This document shows positions 54,972-62,818 of a DNA stretch of 64,000 bases, piece after piece. Every line of letters starts with the position of its first letter. Position 1 is the stretch's first letter. Below the pieces are notes generated by a model. The model saw only the letters and a program-made list of their open reading frames with translations, had not been told where the DNA came from and searched no databases. The stretch is from Bacillota bacterium (GTDB lineage Bacteria; Armatimonadota; HRBIN16), in NCBI GenBank assembly GCA_023511455.1, contig JAIMBJ010000004.1:124001-188000 (forward strand), written 5' to 3'. The position numbers and the translations under genes were made by a program.

Positions 54972-57356
54972 ATGGGGAATAGCCTTCTGCTTGTGCTGGC
55001 GATGCTTGGACTGACGGCGATGGTTGCGGAGGTCTATGCGGCGAACATGCCTGTCTTTCCCCCGCCGCGCGACTTCAAGACCGATGGCGTGTGGTACATG
55101 CAGCTGCCGATTCGCATCACCGCACCGCCAGAGCTTCAGCCTGCAGCCGATTTACTCCAGAAGGAGCTGCAAGCATTGCTGGGCAAGCACTCGGTTTCTC
55201 CGCAAGGCAAAACCCTCATCTCGCTGCAGATGTCGCCTGAACAGCTGACGCGGGAAGAAGAGTACCTGATTGAAGCTGGCAGGGGACAGATTGCCATCCG
55301 TTGCCACGATGTGCAGGGCGCGTTCTGGGCAGTACATACGCTGAGGCAGGTGCTGACATCCAGTAGTGTGGAGCGAACCCCGCAAGGATGGAAACTGCCA
55401 CAGTTCAGCGTCCGGGACTACCCGGAGACTCCCCATCGCGGCTTTATGATACAGGCGGCATGGGCTTCTGACATCCACGCTATCCGAACGATGGTGGAGC
55501 TGCTGGCACGTATGAAGTTACGTTACGTCGCTATCGAGTTCGGCAGCCAGCTGGTGCTCGATTACGACCCGAAAATGGCAACGGGTGCAAGGTTCAGCAA
55601 AAAGCAGGCGAAAGAGCTTATCGAATATGCCCGAAGCTTGGGTCTCGAGCCTATCGGATACCTGAACCTGTTGGGGCACCTGGAACGTGCCTACCAGAAA
55701 TTGCCCTACACCAATCACGGGGGCATCATGATTCAGGACGAACAGGTGTACGAACGCTTCGTCTTCCCCATCCTGAGCGAGATGCTCGACCTGTATGGAC
55801 CAGTCAGGTGGTTTCACGGTGGCATGGATGAAGCGTGGGAGCTGTTTGAGTGGCTCTCCAAACAGGGTTACGATAGCGCAGCGCTGTTAGCGCAGCATGT
55901 CCGCCGTGTCCATGAGTACCTGCAGGCGCGTGGAGTGCGCCTGATTATCTGGCATGACATGCTGTTTGCGCCTGAGTTGGAGAAAGAGCTGGGCGCGCCT
56001 GTGGGACCCGCCAACGGAGGGGCACCGCGCAACACTAGCGCCGCCATTGACAAATTACCGAAGAGCGTCATTCTCAACTACTGGTTCTACGACCCACTGC
56101 CAGCCTATCCTGCTCTGGATTGGCTCCAGCGCAAGGGTTTTGAGGTGTGGGCAAGCCCCTGGCAGACCCCGTTCAGTCTGGTACGGTATGCGCAGTCTCG
56201 CGCCGCACCCACGATGGGTACCATCTGGGCAGACCCGCCCGGCTGTCTGACGGACGCAGCGTTTCTGGCGGTTCCGGTAATGTATGCGTGGGCAGCGTGG
56301 AACCCCGCCTCTGCTCCTGCGGAGACGGTTCCCGAGCTGAGGGTGCAGCAGCAAGCCGTTGAAGCCGCCCTGCGCGCCCTGTGGGGCAGACCACGGCTGG
56401 GCACCGACGCTCAGCAGGCGAGACTCATCCTGCCTGAACGCAAATCCATCCGATACCTGAAGCTACCCGACCAGCTGGATGACGTGCCTGAGCAGGTCTA
56501 CGGTGTCCCGTTCGACTTCAGTGCGCCGTTGCAGCTCTCGGCGGTCGAGGCGGATACCTCTGCCGACCTGCGGCGCGCGAAGACCGTCGTTTTGCCAGAC
56601 GGGAGAAAGGTCGCATTGGACGGGGTCAACAAGTGGCGGGGTGAAGATGAGCTCATCCTGTATACTGGCGACCTGCCGTCTACAGGCACGAACGTGCATG
56701 GTGGCGAGGCTTTGTTCTCGTCGCGGGGACAGCTGGTGAGTTCTGGGGGTTACGGAGGTGGAAACCGCACCATCCCCGCAGGAGGGTTTGCGCTCTCTGC
56801 GCACATGGGCCCCTCCTCGCAAAAGTATCATGCCATCATGAGCCTCCGCCTTGGCGATTTCGTGCAGATTCTGGATGAAGAGGGCAATCGCTTGCTGAGT
56901 AGCACTGTCCGCGTGAGACTGTCTGACGGCAGTCAACACACGGTCGACGTGCAGCAGCCCGAGCTGTCCAAATCGCTGACAGAGCGCAGCAGGTGGAGCA
57001 TCTCGTTGAACGAACGGCTTCGCCGCTTCTATTTCGTGGTGGCTACCCAGCACGAGATGCCCGCCCTGCGAACGGTGGGAGAGTTTATCATACGGTATCA
57101 GGATGGTTCGGAGGCGGTTGTGCCCATTCGCGCCCAGGCGGAGTCGTCATCGAGTCGTGTTACAGGCTTTGTCCTGCCCGATGGCAACAACCGCTGGTTC
57201 GCCTGGCGCCACGGGCTGGCTGCTCCGATACTGGTGAAAGAGTGGAGCAACCCAACTCCGGAAAAGGTCATTTCCGAACTGGTATTCGCGCCAACCGTCG
57301 AGGGGCTTCTGGCAGGACTTCACCTGAAAGGTATCACGGCGGAAGGTCTTGAATAA
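54972..57356 (+). CDS. Secreted GH20-type beta-N-acetylhexosaminidase-like protein
   Basis: 794 residues: signal peptide (LLLVLAMLGLTAMVAEVYA), a GH20b-like N-terminal domain (about 40-160: GQIAIRCHDVQGAFWAVHTLRQVL), then a TIM barrel (FMIQAAWASDIHAIRTMVELLARMKLRYVAIE, VRWFHGGMDEAWELFEWL with the catalytic Asp-Glu pair, WFYDPLPAYPALDWL, WASPWQTP). The C-terminal 300 residues are beta-rich of unknown function. The catalytic pair is preserved, so activity on hexosaminides is likely. 12 bp after the Omp85-like gene, probably the same operon. Confidence 0.85.
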   Translation: MGNSLLLVLAMLGLTAMVAEVYAANMPVFPPPRDFKTDGVWYMQLPIRITAPPELQPAADLLQKELQALLGKHSVSPQGKTLISLQMSPEQLTREEEYLIEAGRGQIAIRCHDVQGAFWAVHTLRQVLTSSSVERTPQGWKLPQFSVRDYPETPHRGFMIQAAWASDIHAIRTMVELLARMKLRYVAIEFGSQLVLDYDPKMATGARFSKKQAKELIEYARSLGLEPIGYLNLLGHLERAYQKLPYTNHGGIMIQDEQVYERFVFPILSEMLDLYGPVRWFHGGMDEAWELFEWLSKQGYDSAALLAQHVRRVHEYLQARGVRLIIWHDMLFAPELEKELGAPVGPANGGAPRNTSAAIDKLPKSVILNYWFYDPLPAYPALDWLQRKGFEVWASPWQTPFSLVRYAQSRAAPTMGTIWADPPGCLTDAAFLAVPVMYAWAAWNPASAPAETVPELRVQQQAVEAALRALWGRPRLGTDAQQARLILPERKSIRYLKLPDQLDDVPEQVYGVPFDFSAPLQLSAVEADTSADLRRAKTVVLPDGRKVALDGVNKWRGEDELILYTGDLPSTGTNVHGGEALFSSRGQLVSSGGYGGGNRTIPAGGFALSAHMGPSSQKYHAIMSLRLGDFVQILDEEGNRLLSSTVRVRLSDGSQHTVDVQQPELSKSLTERSRWSISLNERLRRFYFVVATQHEMPALRTVGEFIIRYQDGSEAVVPIRAQAESSSSRVTGFVLPDGNNRWFAWRHGLAAPILVKEWSNPTPEKVISELVFAPTVEGLLAGLHLKGITAEGLE

Positions 57357-57398
57357 CAGCCGATTTCAAATTGGAAACCACACTGGGCGGGTGTTAGC

Positions 57399-57427
57399 TT
57401 GACTTTTTGCAGAGCCCACTGTATAAT
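57399..57427 (+). promoter_or_regulatory. Promoter of tRNA-Arg
   Basis: TTGACT (57399-57404), 17-bp spacer, TATAAT (57422-57427), 14 bp before the tRNA. Confidence 0.8.
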
Positions 57428-57441
57428 AGTGTTGTCAGCAC

Positions 57442-57517
57442 GCGCCCGTAGCTCAGTGGATAGAGCGTGAGGTTGCGGACCTCAAGGTCGGGGGTTCAAG
57501 TCCCTCCGGGCGCGCCA
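57442..57517 (+). tRNA. tRNA-Arg(GCG)
   Basis: Acceptor GCGCCCG/CGGGCGC, anticodon stem TGAGG/CCTCA with loop TTGCGGA (anticodon GCG, codon CGC), A20 in the D loop and C35 as Arg identity elements, T arm TTCAAGT, discriminator G and encoded CCA. The anticodon is unusual: most bacteria read CGN with an inosine-modified ACG tRNA. Confidence 0.88.
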
Positions 57518-57624
57518 TTTTCTTTCGACGGCTCCCACTCCCATTTGACAAGAGCACCCTTCTCATGTTACAGTGACAACCGGTATTTTTACCGGCACTC
57601 CAACAGGACGAGGTCACGCGAGAA

Positions 57625-58359
57625 ATGGCGAGGACGCTTCGGATACTGACCGGGTTCATTGTCGCGAGTCTGTTTCCGCTGGTGCTGAACAGTTGTGGAG
57701 GAGGCGGAGGCGCAGGGGGACCCGTGTCGCAGTACATTCAGCTGACCAACGGCAAGGTAGTCGTAGAGCAGGGCGAAGGGGTAGTAGTTATCAAGGCGGA
57801 CGAGTCGCAACTGCCCGGCGTGGGGTTTGTGCAGGACGCTGTGGAGGTCAAACTGTATGCAGGCGACGGCTTCGCCAATCCCCGAACCGACACGCCACCG
57901 TCGTCCAGCCTGATACGCACCTTCCGCGTCAGCCGCGACGGCACCCTGCTGGACGACCTCAGCCTGCCTGTGGGTATCTATACGGCGGTAGCGGAAGACA
58001 TCTACGTGGTGCAGGACGGGAAGGAGTTTCGCAGCGCGCTGACCGCATACGTGTTCGAGGTGTTCGAGTCTGGGGGCATCCTGCGTACCACATTGCCCCT
58101 CAAGTTTGAGGCACGTTTCCCTGCGTTGGGGGCGGTGATCGAGGACTCCTACGTCCGTTTTCTCACCGATGCAGGTGCGGTAGCTGGCAATTCACGCCTG
58201 TTTGTGCAACACGCTAACGGCACAGTGGACATGACGCGCACCTTCGTTGGACAAACAGAGGCAGGCAATCCAGTGGCTGCAGTGAGCTTCGAAGCACTGC
58301 CCGGAGGTCCCACGCTGGGCAATGTTTCGCGACTGGTGCTGAAGGCGTTCAAGCCATGA
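57625..58359 (+). CDS. Lipoprotein of unknown function
   Basis: 244 residues. Lipoprotein signal LTGFIVASLFPLVLNSC with lipobox Cys at about 24, then a GGGGGAGG spacer and a beta-rich exported domain (VVVEQGEGVVVIKADES, DAVEVKLYAGDGFANP, GIYTAVAEDIYVV, FLTDAGAVAGNSRLFVQHANGTVDM), possibly immunoglobulin-like. No family recognised. The stop overlaps the start of the next gene (ATGA), so the two are coupled. Start ATG 57625 lies in a region with only a modest Shine-Dalgarno (GCGAGAA). Confidence 0.65.
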   Translation: MARTLRILTGFIVASLFPLVLNSCGGGGGAGGPVSQYIQLTNGKVVVEQGEGVVVIKADESQLPGVGFVQDAVEVKLYAGDGFANPRTDTPPSSSLIRTFRVSRDGTLLDDLSLPVGIYTAVAEDIYVVQDGKEFRSALTAYVFEVFESGGILRTTLPLKFEARFPALGAVIEDSYVRFLTDAGAVAGNSRLFVQHANGTVDMTRTFVGQTEAGNPVAAVSFEALPGGPTLGNVSRLVLKAFKP

Positions 58360-59150
58360 GAAGAGTTTACCTCATTTTGGGACTGATGGCGCATTTGGCA
58401 ACAGGCGCGCTGGGGCAGCCCGCAGGTGACGTGCAGTTCTCCACCGTTTGGCGAGGCGCAGAAGTAGAGGGGCGCACCCTGTGGGTGAACGAACAGTCGG
58501 TCACCTTGCGGGTGGACGCCCGCACGCAGGCGCAGGTCGGCTGGCAGAGGTTTGTAGCGAAGGGGCGCGTGCGTACGAACCGCTTCTACACAACCTCGCG
58601 GTGGTATGGGCTTCAGCATGTACTGCGCCAGGAAAACGACCGCCAGCTGGTGCTTTCACTGCGCCGGCTGGAAGCCAGTGAGGGCACGGCGGATGTGGCG
58701 GAAGGGCTTTTCACCTACGCGGCTCCGCGTATCGATACCATCAGCCTGCTCTCCGTGCAACGCGATGGCAAGCAGACCACCGGCTACCGCCTGTCCTACT
58801 CGCGCACGAGAGCCGGCACCGAGGCGGCAGATACCGTTGGACTAACCTGCGTCGTGCTCCCCGCGCGTGCCGCACGCTGGCAGGTGCAGATGGAAGGCGG
58901 GGTTTACGCCGACCGTCACAGGGATACGACCTATCGCCCTGTGTTCGCAGCGACGATCAGCTCCCGCCTGGGGCGGGGATTACAGGCATGGCTGGGAGTG
59001 ACCTTCGCCCCTCGAGGTTTTCCGACTGCGGGCACCTCGCTGGAAGCCCTGACCGCTTTCAGCCTGTATCGCCCTGGCAGTCTCATCGAAAACTGGCGTG
59101 ACCGCCCGGCAGGCTTTCTCAGTCTGCAAATAACCAGCAGCCTCGATTGA
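58356..59150 (+). CDS. Exported protein of unknown function, probable partner of the lipoprotein
   Basis: 264 residues: signal peptide (VYLILGLMAHLATGALGQ), then a beta-strand-rich protein with alternating hydrophobic residues (VTLRVDARTQAQVGWQRF, ATISSRLGRGLQAWLGVTFAPRGF, LSLQITSSLD) that ends without a charged tail. The ending and strand pattern would suit a small outer-membrane barrel, but this is not proven. It overlaps the lipoprotein gene by 4 bases. No known family recognised. Confidence 0.6.
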   Translation: MRRVYLILGLMAHLATGALGQPAGDVQFSTVWRGAEVEGRTLWVNEQSVTLRVDARTQAQVGWQRFVAKGRVRTNRFYTTSRWYGLQHVLRQENDRQLVLSLRRLEASEGTADVAEGLFTYAAPRIDTISLLSVQRDGKQTTGYRLSYSRTRAGTEAADTVGLTCVVLPARAARWQVQMEGGVYADRHRDTTYRPVFAATISSRLGRGLQAWLGVTFAPRGFPTAGTSLEALTAFSLYRPGSLIENWRDRPAGFLSLQITSSLD

Positions 59151-59259
59151 GTTACGCTCCCGGAGTATCACTATTGTGATGCAAGGCAACAGCGAACGGC
59201 TGGAAGGCGAATCCCCGGGGGAGCCGTTAGCCTCCAGTACACACGCCCCTGTTTCGCGA

Positions 59260-59928
59260 CTATGCCTCCTGCTCCTCCGCGAACACGTTGCGCAACTGTG
59301 GTGCGTTCTGCGCCGACACCAGCGCGATCACGCTGTCGCCGGGCTGCAGCTCCGTGTCGGCATGGGGAAGCACCGCGTTTTCCTGCCGAATGATACACAC
59401 AATCAGCGTGTCAGGCGGGAGCGGAAGGTCATGAATACGCTTGCCAACCACCGGTGTGCGGGGCCCCAGCTCGACATCGACGATTTCGATGTTACCGCGC
59501 TTCAAAGCCGCCAGAGGAATAATCTCGCCGGTCTCGATCTCCTGTTCGATCAGGTGATAGATAATGTTGGTGCTGCTGACGGTGGCATCGATACCGAGCT
59601 GCTGAAAGATGCCCTCGTTACGCGGGTCGTTGATGCGCGCAACGGTTCGTGGAACATTGAAGTACCACTTGGCAATCTGGCTGATAATCAGGTTATCCTC
59701 ATCATCGCCGGTGCAGGCAACCACGATATCCGCGCGGTCTGCACCCGCTTCACGCATGGTATGGATTTCGTCGCCGCGCCCGCGCATCACCATCTCACCC
59801 AGCTCGTCCTGTAGAAGCGCGCACCGCCTCTTGTCGCGCTCAATCAGCAGCACCTCATGCCCGGCGTTCATCAGAGTCTTCGCCAGGTAGTAGCCCACAT
59901 TGCCAGCACCTACGATGATCACGTACAT
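59260..59928 (-). CDS. TrkA-type K+ uptake/regulatory protein (RCK_N + RCK_C)
   Basis: 222 residues: Rossmann RCK_N starting VIIVGAGNVGYYLAKTLMNAGHEVLLIERD, acidic VACTGDDEDNLIISQIAKWYF, and a C-terminal RCK_C (VDVELGPRTPVVGKRIHDLPLPPDTLIVCIIRQ...LQPGDSVIALVSAQN). It binds NAD(H) and gates a TrkH/Ktr K+ channel. Encoded 16 bp downstream of the shorter TrkA-like gene, the paired arrangement known from CeoB/CeoC of actinobacteria. No channel gene is in the window. Confidence 0.92.
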   Translation of the reverse strand: MYVIIVGAGNVGYYLAKTLMNAGHEVLLIERDKRRCALLQDELGEMVMRGRGDEIHTMREAGADRADIVVACTGDDEDNLIISQIAKWYFNVPRTVARINDPRNEGIFQQLGIDATVSSTNIIYHLIEQEIETGEIIPLAALKRGNIEIVDVELGPRTPVVGKRIHDLPLPPDTLIVCIIRQENAVLPHADTELQPGDSVIALVSAQNAPQLRNVFAEEQEA

Positions 59929-59944
59929 TGTCGCACTACCTCAC

Positions 59945-60397
59945 TCAGTCTTCCAGCTCGGGGGGAAGCACATTATACTCCTCGACCGAACCCAGCGGGC
60001 GGTCATACGCCAGGTCGCGGATAATCGAGGAGCCGATGAGCCCGTAGCATATCGTGTAGATACCCCGTTCGCGGTAAGCCTGCGCCCGGATGGGGTCGTT
60101 CACTTTGGCAACTACCTTGGGCACGCGGAACCGCTCTTTGGCGATTTGCGCCGCCATCAGGTTGCGATTGTCGCCTTCGGTCAGGGCGGCGAAGAGGTCC
60201 GCCTGCTCGATACCCGCCTTTTTCAGGATGTCCTCATCCAGCCCGTTGCCGGGTATCACCGCACCGGAGAACTTACCACCCAGTCGCTCCAGAGAGTCGC
60301 TGTTCCACTCTATCAGCGTTACCTTATGTCCCTCTGCTGCCATGATGCGAGCCAGTGCAGCCCCTGTACGTCCACACCCCAGAATGACTATTCTCAT
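59945..60397 (-). CDS. TrkA-type protein, RCK_N domain only
   Basis: 150 residues: VILGCGRTGAALARIMAAEGHKVTLIEWN (NAD-binding), GDNRNLMAAQIAKERF and a truncated end (GSSIIRDLAYDRPLGSVEEYNVLPPELED) with no RCK_C. Probably the partner of the full-length TrkA-like protein encoded downstream in the same operon; the short form plus long form make mixed octameric rings in some systems. Confidence 0.88.
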   Translation of the reverse strand: MRIVILGCGRTGAALARIMAAEGHKVTLIEWNSDSLERLGGKFSGAVIPGNGLDEDILKKAGIEQADLFAALTEGDNRNLMAAQIAKERFRVPKVVAKVNDPIRAQAYRERGIYTICYGLIGSSIIRDLAYDRPLGSVEEYNVLPPELED

Positions 60398-60600
60398 CGG
60401 AAGCCCCAGCCCCTGTTCTTCTAGATTGAACCGAACTTCAGTATACGCCGATGTCTGCCTGTTGTCAACCGCTGGCAGGCACAGAGGTATTCGGCATCTG
60501 CTTCGCGAAATATCTTCTGGTTCCTCTGTTATAGATTCCCCCGACCGTTGCGTAAGTCATAACGGGAAGTGTGCAAGATGAGAAAGGAAGGAAACTGCCT

Positions 60601-61716
60601 ATGAGATGGTCATGGAAACTGGGTGAGTACGCGGGTATTGCAGTGTACGTGCATGCAACATTTCTTCTCCTTATCGGCAGCATTGCCCTTCTGCACTGGC
60701 TTCAGATTGGCACCTTACAGGCGGTTGTGAGCGGAGTGGTCTTTATCCTGCTCCTTTTCGGCTGCGTACTGCTGCACGAGTTCGGTCACGCTCTTGCTGC
60801 GAAGCGATACGGCATTCGCACCCGCGACATCACGCTGTTACCGATAGGGGGCGTGGCGCGTCTGGAAAGAATGCCAGATAGGCCGGTCGAGGAGCTGTGG
60901 GTGGCACTGGCAGGTCCTGCGGTAAACGTAGTGTTATTCATCGTTCTCTATCTGTTTCTGCAGGCAAAGGCAACCCTGTTGCCGATGGAACAGTTCGACG
61001 CGGTCAGGGGGTCGATCTGGTCGAGGCTCATGATAGTGAACCTGTTCCTCGCGGCGTTTAACCTGCTGCCTGCCTTCCCGATGGATGGCGGGCGGGTATT
61101 GCGCGCCTTGCTGGCAATGCGCATGGACTACGTGCAAGCCACCAATATCGCCGCGGCGCTGGGACAGGGCATGGCTTTCCTGTTCGGTTTTCTGGGATTG
61201 CTTTTTAATCCGTTCCTGCTTTTTATCGCGTTCTTTGTGTGGATTGGCGCGGCGCAGGAAGCCAGCATGGTACAGATTAAATCCGCGCTGGGCGGTATTC
61301 CGGTACAGCGTGCGATGCTAACCGAGTTCCGTACCGTCTCACCGGATGACCCGCTGGAGAGGGTCATTGAACTCATTCTGAAGGGCTGGCAACAGGACTT
61401 TCCGGTGATAGAAAACGGGCGTGTTGCCGGTGTACTCACCCGTGGTGACCTGTTGAACGCGCTGGCGTCGCACAGGGAACAGCAGCTGGTGCGGGATGTG
61501 ATGCAGAGGGAGTTTGAGGTGGTAGACGCTGCTGAAATGCTGGAAAACGTGCTGCCGCGCCTGCAAGCATGTGCCTGCCACTCCATGCCTGTGATGCGCG
61601 GTGATGAACTGGTGGGCTTGCTGACAATGGATAATGTGGGTGAGTTCATGCTGATACAGTCCGCTCTGGACACCGCGGCGCGAAGAGCCTCCCGGCGAGG
61701 TAACACGGCGTGGTAG
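60601..61716 (+). CDS. Site-2 protease-family zinc metalloprotease with CBS domains (M50)
   Basis: 371 residues: six hydrophobic segments, catalytic HEFGHAL in the second segment pair, the distal NLLPAFPMDGGRVLRALLA (LDG-type) motif, then two CBS domains (about 240-365: FRTVSPDDPLERVIELILKGWQQDFPVIENGRVAGVLTRGDLL and VVDAAEMLENVLPRLQACACHSMPVMRGDELVGLLTMDNV). Intramembrane proteolysis of a regulator or signal peptide is expected, perhaps gated by adenine nucleotides. ATG 60601 (AAGGAAGGA at 8 nt) was chosen over 60571. Confidence 0.94.
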   Translation: MRWSWKLGEYAGIAVYVHATFLLLIGSIALLHWLQIGTLQAVVSGVVFILLLFGCVLLHEFGHALAAKRYGIRTRDITLLPIGGVARLERMPDRPVEELWVALAGPAVNVVLFIVLYLFLQAKATLLPMEQFDAVRGSIWSRLMIVNLFLAAFNLLPAFPMDGGRVLRALLAMRMDYVQATNIAAALGQGMAFLFGFLGLLFNPFLLFIAFFVWIGAAQEASMVQIKSALGGIPVQRAMLTEFRTVSPDDPLERVIELILKGWQQDFPVIENGRVAGVLTRGDLLNALASHREQQLVRDVMQREFEVVDAAEMLENVLPRLQACACHSMPVMRGDELVGLLTMDNVGEFMLIQSALDTAARRASRRGNTAW

Positions 61717-61726
61717 GAGGCGTAAC

Positions 61727-62770
61727 GTGCAAAGAGTCGTGCATTTCCTGAGCAGACGTTCCAAAAACTTCTGGACAACCATCGGATTAGTGATGGTTGC
61801 CCTTATTGCCATAGTAGACTACTTCACCGAGCCAGATATCCTCATCCTGTACCTCATCCCGATTATTCTGGTCGACTGGTTCGCCGGAGAGAAACCCGGA
61901 GTCATACTGGCAGTAGCCAGCGCGATAGCGTGGTTCGCTGCAGATGTGCTCTCTACCCAGCATGACACGAGCAATGTCGTACCCTACTGGAACCTGGCAG
62001 TGCGCTCCGCAATCTTTCTCACCGTTACTTACATGCTCTCCGGTTTGCTGGCATCGCGCAAACGTCAGGAGGAGCTGATGCACTTCATCGTTCACGACCT
62101 GCGCTCCCCCCTAACGAACGTGCTTACCGGCTTGCAGACCCTGCGGCAAGTGCGCAACGGCCGGATGGACGAAACCGAGCAGGAGATGCTGGATATGGCG
62201 CTCATCTCCAGCAACCGGATACTCACCCTGGTCAACTCGCTGCTGGACCTGCCCCGCCTCGAGCACCGCAAGATGCCGGTGCAAACGCAGGAGGTAAACG
62301 TGGACGAGCTGGTCAATAACTCCCTCGCGGTAGTCGCGTTGTGGGCGGCGCAAAATCGGGTAAACATCGTTTATGAGCCGGACCCTCAGGTAAGCACCGT
62401 TATCGCCGACCCGGATATCACCACCCGCGTGCTGGTCAATCTGCTCAGCAACGCCCTCAAATACAGTCCCCCAGACACCACCATCACCATCCGTGTGCGT
62501 GCCTCCGCCAACAATACGGTAACCTTCAGCGTTACCGACCAGGGTCCGGGCATCCCACCGGAATGGGTGGAGAAGGTGTTCGACAAGTACGCGCAGGTGG
62601 AGGCGCGTAAAGGGGGGGCAAGCACCGGATTGGGGTTGACCTTCTGCCAGCTGGCAGTGGAGGCGCAGAAGGGGCGTATCTGGATTGAGAGCGAGCTGGG
62701 CAAAGGTACGACGGTGTTTTTCACTTTGCCAGCGGGCAAGGCGAAAAGAGTTCCTTTGCTGGAGGAATAG
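61727..62770 (+). CDS. Membrane sensor histidine kinase (orphan)
   Basis: 347 residues: four transmembrane helices within about the first 120 residues (VMVALIAIVDYF, ILILYLIPIILVDWFAG, VILAVASAIAWFAADVL, IFLTVTYMLSGLL), with no long external loop. HisKA with FIVHDLRSPLTNVLTG (phospho-His), HATPase_c with VLVNLLSNALKYSP (N box), VTDQGPGIPPEWVEKVFDKYAQVEARKGGASTGLGLTFCQ (G boxes). GTG 61727 has TAGGAGG. No response regulator is adjacent; the gene follows the M50 protease by 10 bp. Confidence 0.94.
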   Translation: MQRVVHFLSRRSKNFWTTIGLVMVALIAIVDYFTEPDILILYLIPIILVDWFAGEKPGVILAVASAIAWFAADVLSTQHDTSNVVPYWNLAVRSAIFLTVTYMLSGLLASRKRQEELMHFIVHDLRSPLTNVLTGLQTLRQVRNGRMDETEQEMLDMALISSNRILTLVNSLLDLPRLEHRKMPVQTQEVNVDELVNNSLAVVALWAAQNRVNIVYEPDPQVSTVIADPDITTRVLVNLLSNALKYSPPDTTITIRVRASANNTVTFSVTDQGPGIPPEWVEKVFDKYAQVEARKGGASTGLGLTFCQLAVEAQKGRIWIESELGKGTTVFFTLPAGKAKRVPLLEE

Positions 62771-62818
62771 AAGGCATTTTGCCGCGCACGAATCCCTCCT
62801 TACGCCGGAGGTAGATGA

